Assembly (NCBI RefSeq): GCF_018760365.1
Contig: NZ_JAHIAB010000020.1
Coordinates: 1-52,929, forward strand
Length of the DNA: 52,929 nucleotides
Origin: Pseudooceanicola endophyticus
Lineage (GTDB): Bacteria; Pseudomonadota; Alphaproteobacteria; Rhodobacterales; Rhodobacteraceae
Direction of reading: 5' to 3'
Shown piece by piece: positions 17,687-27,764 of this stretch. The position numbers and the translations under genes were made by a program. The notes under the pieces are model-generated. The model was not told where the DNA came from and searched no databases. It saw only the letters and a program-made list of their open reading frames with translations. Position 1 is the first letter of the stretch. Each line of letters begins with the position of its first letter.

Positions 17687-19723
17687 ATGTCGAACGATCC
17701 CCTGCTTCAGCCGTATCAGCTCAAGCATTTGACCCTGAAGAACCGCATCATGATCACCAGCCATGAACCGGCCTACCCCGAGGACGGCATGCCGAAGGAG
17801 CGCTATCGCGCGTATCACGTCGAGCGGGCGAAGGCGGGCGTGGCCATGACGATGACCGCAGGCTCCGCCAGCGTGTCCCGCGACAGCCCGCCGGTGTTTA
17901 ACAACATCCTGGCCTGGAAGGACGAAGTCGTCGGCCACATGGCGAAGCTGACGCAGGAATGCCATGACGAAGGCTGCGCGGTGATGATCCAGCTGACCCA
18001 TTTGGGTCGCCGCACCCGCTGGGACAAGGCCGACTGGCTGCCCGTCGTCTCGCCCAGCCACGAACGCGAAGCCTCTCACCGGGCCTTTCCGAAGAAGGTG
18101 GAAGACTGGGACATCGCCCGCATCGTCGAGGACTACGTCCAGGCCGCGGAACGCATGAAGGCAGCGGGCCTCGACGGCGTCGAGATCCAGGCCTACGGCC
18201 ACCTGATGGATCAATTCTGGTCGCCCCTGACCAACGACCTGACCGGTCCCTATGGCGGCTCGCTCGACAACCGCCTGCGTTTCACATTCGACATCCTTCA
18301 GGGTATCCGTGAGCGCTGCGGCGAGGACTTCCTGCTGGGCGTGCGCTACACTGGCGACGAAGACCTGGCCGGTGGCCTGACCGAAGCGGACGGGATCGAG
18401 ATCTCGCACCGCCTGAAAGACAGCGGGCTGGTCGACTTCCTGAACGTGGTGAAGGGCCATATCGACACCGATGCCGGGCTAACCGACAACATCCCGATCC
18501 AGGGTATGAAGAACGCCCCACACCTGGATTTCGCCGGGCGCATCCGGGCGGCAACCAACTTCCCGACCTTCCACGCCGCCAAGATCCCCGACGTGGCCAC
18601 CGCCCGCCACGCGATCGCCAGCGGGAAACTGGACATGGTGGGCATGACCCGCGCTCACATGGCCGACCCGCACCTGGTACGCAAGATCGTCGCAGGCCGC
18701 GAAGATGACATTCGCCCCTGCGTCGGCGCGAACTACTGCCTGGACCGTATCTATCAAGGCGGCATGGCACTCTGCCTGCACAACCCCTCGACCGGGCGCG
18801 AGATCGAACAGCCGCACAGCATTGCCCCGGCACCCGAAAAGAAGCGCGTGACCATCGTTGGCGCCGGACCGGCCGGTCTAGAAGCTGCCCGGGTCGCCGC
18901 CGAACGCGGCCACGAAGTGACCGTTTTCGAAGCCGCCGACCAGCCGGGCGGGCAGATCCGTCTCACCGCGCTGCAGGAACGCCGCCGCGAAATGTCCTCA
19001 ATCGTGGCCTGGCGCTTCGATCAGTGCAACAAGCTGGGCGTCACCTTCAACTTCAACAGCTATGCCGATGCCCCGGATGTACTGACGACCTCCCCCGACG
19101 AGGTCATCATCGCCACCGGCGGGATGCCCCATACCGAGGTCTTGGCAGAGGGTAACGAACTGGTCGTCTCGGCCTGGGACATCCTGTCGGGCGACGTGAA
19201 GCCGGGCCAGAACGTGCTGGTCTTCGACGACGCCGGAGATCACGCCGGCCTCCAGGCCGCAGACCTGCTCTCCGAGTGCGGCGCCAAGGTCGAGATCGTC
19301 ACCCCGGACCGCAGCTTCGCCCCCGAGGTCATGGCGATGAACCTGGTGCCCTATCTGCGCAACCTGCAGAACCGCGATACCACCTTCACGGTGACCTGGC
19401 GGCTGCGGGCCGTGGTGCGGCAAGGCAATATCCTGCGCGCGGTACTTGGGTCCGACTATGGTGACTACGCCAAGGAACGCAGGGTCGACCAGGTTGTGGT
19501 GAACCACGGCACCCGCCCCCTCGACGAAGTCTATTTCGAACTGCGCAACCTGTCGCGCAACCTGGGCGAGGTCGACTACGAAGCCCTGGTCGTCGGCGCG
19601 CGGCAGGAAGTGGCCCGCAATCCCAAGGGCCGTTTCGGCCTTTACCGGATCGGCGACGCGATCTCGGCACGCAACACCCACGCGGCGATCTACGACGCGC
19701 TGCGCCTCGTGCGTCACCTCTGA
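17687..19723 (+). CDS. NADH:flavin oxidoreductase, DgcA/trimethylamine-dehydrogenase-like demethylase
   Basis: 678 residues in two parts. Residues 1 to about 340 are an old-yellow-enzyme FMN TIM barrel (LKHLTLKNRIMITSHEPAYP, GPYGGSLDNRLRF). Then come cluster cysteines Cys345, Cys351 and Cys363 in PCVGANYCLDRIYQGGMALCLHN. From about residue 385 there is an FAD/NAD Rossmann half (VTIVGAGPAGLEAARVAAERG). This layout and the C-x5-C-x11-C spacing fit dimethylglycine/stachydrine-type demethylases rather than 2,4-dienoyl-CoA reductase. These enzymes pass electrons to an electron-transfer flavoprotein, and an etfB start lies two genes downstream. The exact N-methyl substrate is not known. Confidence 0.82.
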   Translation: MSNDPLLQPYQLKHLTLKNRIMITSHEPAYPEDGMPKERYRAYHVERAKAGVAMTMTAGSASVSRDSPPVFNNILAWKDEVVGHMAKLTQECHDEGCAVMIQLTHLGRRTRWDKADWLPVVSPSHEREASHRAFPKKVEDWDIARIVEDYVQAAERMKAAGLDGVEIQAYGHLMDQFWSPLTNDLTGPYGGSLDNRLRFTFDILQGIRERCGEDFLLGVRYTGDEDLAGGLTEADGIEISHRLKDSGLVDFLNVVKGHIDTDAGLTDNIPIQGMKNAPHLDFAGRIRAATNFPTFHAAKIPDVATARHAIASGKLDMVGMTRAHMADPHLVRKIVAGREDDIRPCVGANYCLDRIYQGGMALCLHNPSTGREIEQPHSIAPAPEKKRVTIVGAGPAGLEAARVAAERGHEVTVFEAADQPGGQIRLTALQERRREMSSIVAWRFDQCNKLGVTFNFNSYADAPDVLTTSPDEVIIATGGMPHTEVLAEGNELVVSAWDILSGDVKPGQNVLVFDDAGDHAGLQAADLLSECGAKVEIVTPDRSFAPEVMAMNLVPYLRNLQNRDTTFTVTWRLRAVVRQGNILRAVLGSDYGDYAKERRVDQVVVNHGTRPLDEVYFELRNLSRNLGEVDYEALVVGARQEVARNPKGRFGLYRIGDAISARNTHAAIYDALRLVRHL

Positions 19724-19732
19724 GGCCCCGGA

Positions 19733-20314
19733 ATGACCGCGATTGCTCTAACGTCCTTCGTCGAACTCGCGCTGCGGATCACCGTAACGCGGGCGCAAGA
19801 TCCACGGTCCCGCGCGATGTTGGTCGCAATGCAAGGGGCACGGCCAGCACAGGCTCACGGACCGATTGCAGCCCGGACAGCACCGGTCGTCGACCGATAC
19901 CTGGCGCCCGCCCTGGCCAGGGCGGGTGGCACTGCCGCGGTGGCGCCCTTGATCGAAGCGATCGGGACGCTGGTGCCACAGCTTTGCTGGCGCCCGCGCG
20001 CCGATGGCCCCAACGCCTCGGAGGGATTTTCCGCCGCACATGCCAACGCCATGATTGCAGGACCGGGTGGTCTGCAGGATCGGCAGGATATCTGGATCGG
20101 CCTCAGCCTGCTTGCCCCTGAAACCCGCTATCCTGACCACGCGCATTCCCCAGAGGAAACCTACCTGACCCTGTCCCCAGGCGAATTCCGGGTCGGATCG
20201 GTGGATTGGTTCACCCCCGGCATCGGCGGCAGCTTCTACGTTCCGCCGGCAGAAACCCACGCGATGAAAAGCGGCGACACTCCGCTTCTCGCGCTATGGG
20301 CCCTTCGGGCCTGA
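19733..20314 (+). CDS. DMSP-lyase-family (DddQ-like) cupin protein
   Basis: 193 residues with a C-terminal cupin: [20 protein letters not shown] supplies His136, His138, Glu142 and Tyr144, and [14 protein letters not shown] supplies His176. This is the metal set and catalytic-tyrosine pattern of the DddQ/DddL/DddW group, which cleaves dimethylsulfoniopropionate to dimethylsulfide and acrylate. The N-terminal half is helical, as in DddQ. It begins ten bases after the demethylase stop and shares its operon. Many family members have little lyase activity, so the real substrate could instead be another methylated zwitterion handled by the demethylase. Confidence 0.72.
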   Translation: MTAIALTSFVELALRITVTRAQDPRSRAMLVAMQGARPAQAHGPIAARTAPVVDRYLAPALARAGGTAAVAPLIEAIGTLVPQLCWRPRADGPNASEGFSAAHANAMIAGPGGLQDRQDIWIGLSLLAPETRYPDHAHSPEETYLTLSPGEFRVGSVDWFTPGIGGSFYVPPAETHAMKSGDTPLLALWALRA

Positions 20315-20336
20315 CACCCCGACCAAGAGAAAGACG

Positions 20337-20440
20337 ATGAAGGTACTGGTGCATGTCAAACGCATCGTCGACTACACCGTGAAGGTTCGCGTGAAAGCGG
20401 ATGGCACGGGTGTCGATCAGGCAAATGTGAAGATGTCGAT
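20337..20440 (+). pseudogene. etfB: Electron transfer flavoprotein beta subunit, 5' fragment
   Basis: [20 protein letters not shown], then [15 protein letters not shown], is the unmistakable EtfB N-terminus. After about 34 codons it passes into IS110 transposase sequence at about 20437-20440, so the rest of etfB and presumably etfA are gone from this locus. A GACCAAGAGAAAG ribosome-binding region precedes the ATG. It was the third gene of the demethylase operon. Confidence 0.82.
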
Positions 20441-21345
20441 GGTCATGTTGCCGTGGCCAATCTGGCCCGAAACCGCGGGGCTATCGTGTGCTTCGAAGCG
20501 ACGGGCGGGCAGGAATGGCGCCTCTGGTTCTATCTGGAGGATGCAAGATTCGAAGCCCGCCAAGTGCCGCCGGACCAAGTCACGGCCTTCGCGCACAGCC
20601 CTGGAACCCGCGCCAAGACCGAGAGGATCGATGCCGAACTCTTAAGGCGCTTCCTAGTCTTCAGGCCTGAGGCGGGACGAACACTTCCCGCGGAACATCT
20701 ACGTCTTCTCAGAGCCTTGGCCACCATGCGGGCACAGGTGGTCGAAATGCGAAAGCGGCTCCTGGCGCAGATCCGGGAGCATCGGAAATCCGGAGCTGCA
20801 GAGCTGTTCGAGGATATCGATGTAGAGCTGAAAGAGCAGTTGGAAGTCGCGATTGCCGAGTTGGAAAACCGAATTTCAGAGCTTCTCGGTCGCGACAGCC
20901 ATCTTGCGGACACCGCGCGGATCCTTCGTTCCGTTCCCGGCATCGGACCGGTCGCCGGCTCAACGCTGATCGCCGACCCTCTCGGGCCATTGCTTCGCAA
21001 TGCCCTGCCGGGCAATGACTTCCCGAGCTCGGTGCTCTCATCGGCGAAGAAGCTGCGGCACTGATCGGTCTGGCGCCTGTGGCACAGGACAGTGGAAGAC
21101 TGCGCGGCAAGCGCACCATCGCCGGTGGCAGGCGTGCGCTGAGGCATGTCCTGGTCCGGGCGGCATTTGTCGCCTCGCATCACAACCCGACGCTCAAAGC
21201 CTTCGCGGATCGGCTCCGCAGGGCCGGGCCGGCAAGCCGCACAAAGTCATCGTGACAGCGGTCGCACGCAAGCTCGTCATTATCGCCAATGCTCTCTGCA
21301 AAAGACGGCGGGAATTGGGAGCCCCGTCACTCCCGAAAGATACAG
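20437..21345 (+). pseudogene. IS110-family transposase remnant
   Basis: Begins mid-gene with [21 protein letters not shown] and continues [17 protein letters not shown], typical of the IS110 RuvC-like half. The helical linker and the Tnp20 half follow: ILRSVPGIGPVAGSTLIAD, then, after a frame change near 21040, GALIGEEAAALIGLAPVAQD and RHVLVRAAFVASHHNPTLKA. The first 40 or so residues with the first catalytic Asp are missing, and the frame is broken once. It is inactive. The last recognisable residues are near 21345. Confidence 0.75.
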
Positions 21346-21356
21346 TTACTAGGGCG

Positions 21357-22147
<791 letters not shown>

Positions 22148-22151
<4 letters not shown>

Positions 22152-23146
22152 TCCGCAGGCGCCTGATGATGCGGCGCGCGGTCAGGGCGTCCGGGCCAGG
22201 GCCTGCGCACCGACAGCCAGTCCAGGTGCAGCCGGTCGCGCAGGATCGGCCACAGCCCCTTCGGCGCCATCAGCATCGTCGCCACCGCCAGCGCCCCGAG
22301 CGCCACAAGGTACCAGCTGCCCGACAGGCCCAGCCCGTCCGTCACGCCCTGGCGGATCGCGAAGTAGATCAGCGTGCCCAGGATCGGCCCCTCAAGGGTG
22401 CCGATGCCGCCGATCACCACCACGAAGGTCATGATCACCGTCCAGTCGGCAGAAAAGGCGATACCGGGCTGGATGAAGTAGTTGGGGATCAGGTAGACTG
22501 CCCCCGCCAGCCCGACACCCGCCGCCGAGACCGCATAGACCAGCCGCCGGTTGCGCCGCACGTTGACCCCGATCGAGGCCGCCGCGACCTCGTTGTCGCG
22601 CACCGACATCAACCCCAGCCCGAAGCCTGAGCGCAGCACCAGGTAGGACAGCACCAGCACCGCCAGCGCCAGCCCGCCCGCCACCCAGAACACCTGGGCA
22701 TAGATCGAGGCCCCCAGCATCCCGCCGGTGAAAAGCGGCATGCCCGTGATCCCGCCAAGCGCATCCGAGCGCTGCACGAGGATGTAGAAGACCTCGGCCA
22801 GGACCCAGCTGCCGATGGCGAAATAGGCGTCCTTCAGGCGGAACAGCAGCGGCGTCAGCACCAGCGCGATCAGCGCCGGCACCAGCGCCGCCAGCGGCAG
22901 CAGCCACAGCGGGTTCACGTTCAACGCGTTCGAGGCGATGAAGACGGCATAGCCGCCGATGCCGAACCAGGCCTGATGGCCCAGCGACACCAGCCCGCCG
23001 TAGCCCGCCAGCACGTTCCACATGGCGCAGATCACGAAGGTGACCAGCATTTCCATGCCCAGCGACAGCTGGCCGTCATCCAGCAGAAGCGGTGCGCAGC
23101 CGATGACCAGCGCCGCCAGAAGAAGGGTCAGGATTCGCAGGATCAT
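22148..23146 (-). CDS. Branched-chain amino-acid-type ABC permease, LivM-like
   Basis: 332 residues starting MILRILTLLLAALVIG at 23146, with about nine hydrophobic segments. The LivM-typical stretch NVLAGYGGLVSLGHQAWFGI and the cytoplasmic loop GLMSVRDNEVAAASIGVNV are present. The start lies just past the LivH stop (TGACATG arrangement); an in-frame ATG further upstream falls inside livH. The C-terminus (PWPGRPDRAPHHQAPAE) is a hydrophilic tail. Liv-type systems also import amides, urea and aromatic acids, so the ligand is open. Confidence 0.88.
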
Positions 23147-23147
23147 G

Positions 23148-24011
23148 TCATTTGCTCCCGAAAAGGCCGTTCGGCCGGGCGATGAGGAAGGCCAGGAACA
23201 GCAGATGCGCGTAAAGCAGGCCGGAATTGGCATCGAAGCGGAAGCCCACCAGCTGCGTCACCCCAAGGGCAATGCCCGCCAGCAGCGCGCCCCAGAAACT
23301 GCCCAGACCGCCCAGCACCACCACTTCGAAGGCGATCAGGATGCGGTCGATGCCGCTGCTGGGGGTGAAGGAGGTGCGCATCGCCAGCAGCAGACCCGCC
23401 ACCGCCGCCAGCGCCAGCGACAGCGCCATGACCAGCGCATAGATCCGCCCCGGCCGCACGCCCATCAGCCGCGCGATGGCGGTATTGTCGGAGGTGGCGC
23501 GGATCACCCGGCCGATCTCGGTGCGGGTGATCAGCCAGTTGAGGCCGCCGAACAGCACCACCGAGATCGCCAGCGTCAGCACCGGCAGCACCCCCAGATG
23601 CAGGCCCGCGACCTGGAACGAGGCCCGGCTGAGGGCGCCTGCCTCCAGCGTCACCGGCGTCGCGCCGAAGGTTTCCAGCATGATGTTGCGCATCACGAAG
23701 CTGACGCCGAAGGTCAGCAGCATCGGCACCAGCATGTCGTCGCTGTCGATCACCCGGTTCATCAGCACGCTCTGGAATGCCCAGCCCAGCCCCGCGGCAA
23801 TTGCCACCACCGGCAGGATGATCAGCAGCGGCGACACCCCCGGCACCGCCGCCGACAGGAACACCCCGATGAAGGCCGACAGCACGATGAAGTCGCCATG
23901 GGCGACGTTGATCACCTTCATCACCCCGAAGACCAGCGCAAGCCCCAGCCCCAGGATGCCATATAGGCCGCCCAGGAAGATCCCGTTCAGCACCGTTTCA
24001 ACCCAGACCAT
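23148..24011 (-). CDS. Branched-chain amino-acid-type ABC permease, LivH-like
   Basis: 287 residues and about eight membrane segments. LivH hallmarks are GLYGILGLGLALVFGVMKVI, NVAHGDFIVLSAF near the start and RATSDNTAIARLMGVRPGRI in the coupling loop. It pairs with the LivM-like permease and sits three bases after the LivF-type ATPase. Confidence 0.9.
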   Translation of the reverse strand: MVWVETVLNGIFLGGLYGILGLGLALVFGVMKVINVAHGDFIVLSAFIGVFLSAAVPGVSPLLIILPVVAIAAGLGWAFQSVLMNRVIDSDDMLVPMLLTFGVSFVMRNIMLETFGATPVTLEAGALSRASFQVAGLHLGVLPVLTLAISVVLFGGLNWLITRTEIGRVIRATSDNTAIARLMGVRPGRIYALVMALSLALAAVAGLLLAMRTSFTPSSGIDRILIAFEVVVLGGLGSFWGALLAGIALGVTQLVGFRFDANSGLLYAHLLFLAFLIARPNGLFGSK

Positions 24012-24014
24012 CTG

Positions 24015-24716
24015 TCATTCTCCGAAATAGGCGGCGGAAAGCGCGTCGATGTCGACGCGCGCCGTGTCTTCGACCCGCAGGGTCACCTGGCCGTGCAGCA
24101 GGCAGGCCATCCGGTCGGAAACCGCGATGGCGCGCTCGATGTCCTGCTCGACGATGATCATCGACATGCCCTCGGCGCGGATGCGGGCAAAGCTGTCGTA
24201 GATCTGGCTGACGATCACCGGCGCCAGGCCCAGAGACAGCTCGTCACACAAGAGCACCCGCGGGTTCGCCATCAGCGCCCGCCCGATCGCCACCATCTGC
24301 TGCTGGCCCCCCGACATGGTGACCGCCATCTGCCGACGGCGTTCGCGCAGCACCGGAAACAGGCCATAGATCGCCTCCAGGTCCCAGGGCCCGCGACGGC
24401 GGTTCATCGCGCCCATCTGCAGGTTTTCCTCAACCGTGAGCGAGGCAAAGAGCTGCCGCCCCTCGGGCACCAGCGCGATGCCCGCGCGCGCGATCTGTTC
24501 GGGGCTGGTCGCGATCAGCTCCTCTCCGCCCAGGCGGATATGGCCGCGCCGGTCGCGCACCAGCCCCACCAGCGCGCGCATCAGCGTCGACTTGCCCGCC
24601 CCGTTGGCGCCCACCAGCGCAAAGGTTTCCCCCGCCCGCAGCCCCAGCGACACCCCGAACAACGCCTGCATGTCGCCGTAAAAGGCCTCCAGCCGTTCGA
24701 TCTGGATCACATCCAT
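24015..24716 (-). CDS. ABC ATP-binding protein, LivF-like
   Basis: 233 residues. Walker A is GANGAGKST, signature MSGGQQQM, Walker B VLLCDELSLGLAP, and switch His is replaced within IIVEQD as is normal for LivF. The residue after the catalytic Glu is Leu, where LivF usually has Pro (DEPSLGL). The effect of that is unclear. It sits 14 bases downstream of the LivG-like gene. Confidence 0.9.
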   Translation of the reverse strand: MDVIQIERLEAFYGDMQALFGVSLGLRAGETFALVGANGAGKSTLMRALVGLVRDRRGHIRLGGEELIATSPEQIARAGIALVPEGRQLFASLTVEENLQMGAMNRRRGPWDLEAIYGLFPVLRERRRQMAVTMSGGQQQMVAIGRALMANPRVLLCDELSLGLAPVIVSQIYDSFARIRAEGMSMIIVEQDIERAIAVSDRMACLLHGQVTLRVEDTARVDIDALSAAYFGE

Positions 24717-24730
24717 ACCGCTTCCCCCCC

Positions 24731-25477
24731 TCAGGCCGCGTGGCCGGCCTCTTCCTTGAGACCCATGTAAATTTCGCGCACCACGGCCGAGGACATGACC
24801 GCATCGAAGGGACCGTCGGCGACCTTCTCGCCGAAGTTCAGCACCACGATCCGGTCGGCGACGGCCTTCAGCGCATGGGCGATATGTTCGATCCAGATGA
24901 TCGCGTGATCCTGCTTCAGCGCGGCGATGCGTTCGATCAGGAAGGCGACCTCGCGTTCGGTCAGGCCGGCGCCGATCTCGTCCAGCATCAGCAGCTTCGC
25001 CCGGGTGGCCACCGCCTTCGCGACCTCCAGGTTCTTGCGGTCCAGCAGCATCAGCGCCCCCGCCAGCGTGTCGGCGCGCCGCGCAAGCCCGGTGCGCTCC
25101 AGCACCTCGCAGGCCCAGTCCGAGGCCGCGCTGCCGCGCAGACCGGCGCCGGAACAGGCCGCCGACAACACGTTTTCATAGACCGTCAGCCCGGCAAAGG
25201 GCTGCGGGATCTGGAAGGCCCGACCGATGCCGTGATGCACCCGGCGATGCGCAGGCAGCCGCGTCACATCTGTGCCGTCCAGGATCACCCGGCCGCCATC
25301 CGCCGCCAGCACCCCCGCAATCAGCGAAAACACCGAGGACTTGCCTGCCCCGTTCGGGCCGATCACCCCCACGCATTCGCCCTGCCGGATCTCCAGGTCG
25401 AGATCGCGCGCGACGGTGATCGCGCCAAAGGATTTTCTCAGGCCCGAGACCTGCAGGACCGGTACATCTTGGCTCAT
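24731..25477 (-). CDS. ABC ATP-binding protein, LivG-like with atypical signature
   Basis: 248 residues. Walker A is GPNGAGKSS and Walker B LLMLDEIGAGLTE, with His in IWIEHIAHAL. In place of LSYGQ the signature region reads LAGALMLLDRKNLEVAKAVA. This is a recognised variant among liv-type ATPases but removes the Gly-Gln pair. It is read after the binding-protein gene and a hairpin at 25503-25527. Confidence 0.88.
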   Translation of the reverse strand: MSQDVPVLQVSGLRKSFGAITVARDLDLEIRQGECVGVIGPNGAGKSSVFSLIAGVLAADGGRVILDGTDVTRLPAHRRVHHGIGRAFQIPQPFAGLTVYENVLSAACSGAGLRGSAASDWACEVLERTGLARRADTLAGALMLLDRKNLEVAKAVATRAKLLMLDEIGAGLTEREVAFLIERIAALKQDHAIIWIEHIAHALKAVADRIVVLNFGEKVADGPFDAVMSSAVVREIYMGLKEEAGHAA

Positions 25478-25502
25478 CTGGCCGTTCTCCTCCCATCGAC
25501 AG

Positions 25503-25527
25503 CCCCCGGCGGATCAGCCGCCGGGGG
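25503..25527 (-). terminator. Intra-operon hairpin between binding protein and ATPase genes
   Basis: CCCCCGGCGG and CCGCCGGGGG form a perfect 10-bp stem around ATCAG, eight bases after the binding-protein stop. Such hairpins often protect the binding-protein mRNA and reduce read-through to the membrane components. No T-run follows, so partial attenuation is the likelier role. Confidence 0.5.
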
Positions 25528-25534
25528 GGGCACC

Positions 25535-26839
25535 TCAGTAGTTCAGCGCCATGAAATCGGCGGTCACGTTGACCGCGGGATTGGTGGAATTGTCCACGAT
25601 CTGAAGTTGATAGCGGTAGGCACCCGCCTTCGCTTGCTGCCACTGGCCGCCAACCGTATGGGTCAGGCCCACCGATTTCAGCGGCGAGCCCGCGAAATCG
25701 ACCGTGCCCACCACCGTCTCGTTGCGGCTGTTGGCCAGCGCATCGCGCACCGCGTCGTGGTCCTTCGGGTCGCTTGAGGTCCTCAGGGCGTTGATGCCGA
25801 TCTCAAGCAGTGCATGTTCGTAGCCCAGCGGCTGGGTCCACTGCTGCTTGCCCGCCGCCTCGAAGGCCTGCGCCACCTCGGCCGCGCTCTGGCCGGTCAG
25901 CGACGAGGTGAAGGGCATCTCCGGGGTCCACCAGGCCTCGGTCGACATGCCCTGGCCGCGATCGCCAAGGTTGGTCACCGACGAGGGGAACAACAGCCCC
26001 GAGGCGATGGTGCAGACCTTCGGCTGGAACCCCATCTGCGCCGCCTGGTTCCAGAAGGTCGCCATGTGGTTTTCATAGGCGGTGCCGGCGACGATATCGA
26101 CACCCTTGCGCTTGAAATCCGCGATCTGGGTCGAGAAGTCGTCGGTATCAAGACGGAACAGCCCGGTGTCCGAGGCAAAGGTATAGCCGGCCTCCTCGAA
26201 GGCGGGGGGAAAGCCGATCTCGGGGTTCGACATCACCCGACCCGCGTCATTGTCGGCAAACAGCGCACCGATCTGGTGGTTGGTGTCCAGATGGTCCCAC
26301 ATCGCCGGGAAGGCGCGGCCCAGCTCGTCGGCGCCGAAGAAAAAGTGGAACGTGTAGGGAAAGCCCTTCTTAGGATCGTACTTGCGCGAAAAGGCCCAGG
26401 CCTGCCAGGGCCCGAAGGTCGACAGCGTCGGCACCCGGCGCGCATCGGCAATGGGGCCGATGGCCGTGGCGGCCTCGGCATCGGCGACCAGGATGATATC
26501 GGGCTTGTCCTTCAGCAGCAGCTCGTTGCCGACCTGAACGCTGCGCGCCGGCGTCGACTGGCAGTCCTTGACGATGATCTCGACGTCATAGGTCCGGCCA
26601 CCCACCGTCAACCCGTCCTTCAGCGCCTGGCGCACCACGTCCAGTGTGTGACGGGTCGACACGGTGAAGGGCGCGCGTAGCCCGGACAGCGGGGCAATGT
26701 AGCCGATGCGGATCGTGTCGCGCCCGGCTGCCCTGATCATGGGCGCCCCAAGAGCCCCGCTGCCAAGAGCCAGGCCCAGGCCCGCACGCAGCACCTTACG
26801 GCGCGACAGGGCGCTGGCGCCGTTACGAATTTCGGTCAT
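25535..26839 (-). CDS. ABC substrate-binding protein, LivK/AmiC-type, Tat-exported
   Basis: 434 residues. The twin-arginine signal is SRRKVLRAGLGLALGSGALG, with cleavage probably after IRAAG. The mature part is a type I periplasmic binding protein: IRIGYIAPLSGLRAPF, QVGNELLLKDKPDIILVADA and DFKRKGVDIVAGTAYENHMA. It leads the liv-type operon. The shared promoter with the TetR gene at 27021 contains operator-like site B. The ligand is not determined; the catabolic surroundings favour an aromatic or carboxylic compound over an amino acid. Confidence 0.88.
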   Translation of the reverse strand: MTEIRNGASALSRRKVLRAGLGLALGSGALGAPMIRAAGRDTIRIGYIAPLSGLRAPFTVSTRHTLDVVRQALKDGLTVGGRTYDVEIIVKDCQSTPARSVQVGNELLLKDKPDIILVADAEAATAIGPIADARRVPTLSTFGPWQAWAFSRKYDPKKGFPYTFHFFFGADELGRAFPAMWDHLDTNHQIGALFADNDAGRVMSNPEIGFPPAFEEAGYTFASDTGLFRLDTDDFSTQIADFKRKGVDIVAGTAYENHMATFWNQAAQMGFQPKVCTIASGLLFPSSVTNLGDRGQGMSTEAWWTPEMPFTSSLTGQSAAEVAQAFEAAGKQQWTQPLGYEHALLEIGINALRTSSDPKDHDAVRDALANSRNETVVGTVDFAGSPLKSVGLTHTVGGQWQQAKAGAYRYQLQIVDNSTNPAVNVTADFMALNY

Positions 26840-26915
26840 GTCTCTCCTCCCAGAAGCCGCAGGGCCGACATCCCGGACGCTGGTTGCATCCTGTGGGTTG
26901 TCCTTTCCCCTCTGG

Positions 26916-26943
26916 CTCCTTATTTATATAACCAACCAAATAA
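26916..26943. promoter_or_regulatory. Operator-like site B
   Basis: Read on the minus strand: TTATTTGGTT, spacer GGTTATAT, AAATAAGGAG. Only the first half-site is perfect; its complement AACCAAATAA is at 26934-26943. It is midway between the divergent binding-protein and TetR genes, 77 bp from each start. Confidence 0.5.
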
Positions 26944-27020
26944 AGATAAAATCGCTTATACCCACGGCAGGTATCGATGCTTTCGATACCTGCTCCCAGG
27001 ACAATCGAGGACGACGGACG

Positions 27021-27764
27021 ATGCGCGAAGAAGGGGCCACGCGGGCCAATGGGGACCGCACCAAGAAAAAGATCCTGGATGCCGCCGAAGACCTGTTCGG
27101 CGCCCGCGGGATGGATTCCGTGTCGCTTCGGGACATTACCGACCGGGCCGAGGTGACACTGGCGCTGGCCTCGTACCATTTCCGCACCAAGGACCGGCTG
27201 TTCGAGGCGGTGGTGGCGCGGCGGGCGGACGTGCTGTGCGCCCTGCGCCGGACCGGCCTGGAGGCCCTGCCCCCCGATGCCCCGCCGCAGGCGATCCTAG
27301 ATGCCTTCATGCGGCCGCTCTTCGAGCAGATCACCCTGAACGAGGACCCCGGCTGGGCCGCCTATATGCGCGTGCTGGCCCGCATGGGCGAGGATGACCG
27401 CTGGCTTGATCTGCTGGGAGAGCATTTCGACGCCCTGGCGCGCGAGTTCATCGCGCGGCTTCGCCAAGCCTTGCCTGACGCCCCCGAGGACGCCCTGGCG
27501 CGGGCCTTCACGATGACGTTGCATCTGATGCTGACCACGGTCTCGCGGCACCGGCGGCTGGACCAGATCACCGGCGGCCGGGCGGCGGCGGGGGATCTGC
27601 AGCGCGCCTACGACAGCCTGCTAGCCTATGCCGCCGCCGGCATCACCGCGGCGAGCGATCCCCGGCGAAGCCCTGCCGCGCCGCTTCGATCCGCGGACTT
27701 GCCTGCTCGATCCAGCTCAGCAGACGCGTCAGTTCCTGTTGCAGCTCCCGGCCCAGCGGCGTGA
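27021..27764 (+). CDS. TetR-family transcriptional regulator
   Basis: Starts MREEGATRANGDRTKKKILDA at 27021. The helix-turn-helix is RDITDRAEVTLALASYHFRTKDRL, with the SYHFRTKD recognition helix, and a C-terminal helical domain ends about AYAAAGITAAS (residue 214). The remaining 33 residues are Pro/Ala/Ser-rich and overlap the convergent HxlR gene by 122 bp, so the original stop may have been lost. Frame is open upstream of 27021, but no start there is supported. It is a candidate for the factor binding the shared palindromes, since one lies in its own promoter. Confidence 0.82.
   Translation: MREEGATRANGDRTKKKILDAAEDLFGARGMDSVSLRDITDRAEVTLALASYHFRTKDRLFEAVVARRADVLCALRRTGLEALPPDAPPQAILDAFMRPLFEQITLNEDPGWAAYMRVLARMGEDDRWLDLLGEHFDALAREFIARLRQALPDAPEDALARAFTMTLHLMLTTVSRHRRLDQITGGRAAAGDLQRAYDSLLAYAAAGITAASDPRRSPAAPLRSADLPARSSSADASVPVAAPGPAA

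Noticed and set aside
23022..23966. A 314-codon plus-strand open frame opposite the LivH/LivM-like genes
   Set aside because: His/Gln/Arg-rich composition and exact antisense position to a well-supported permease.
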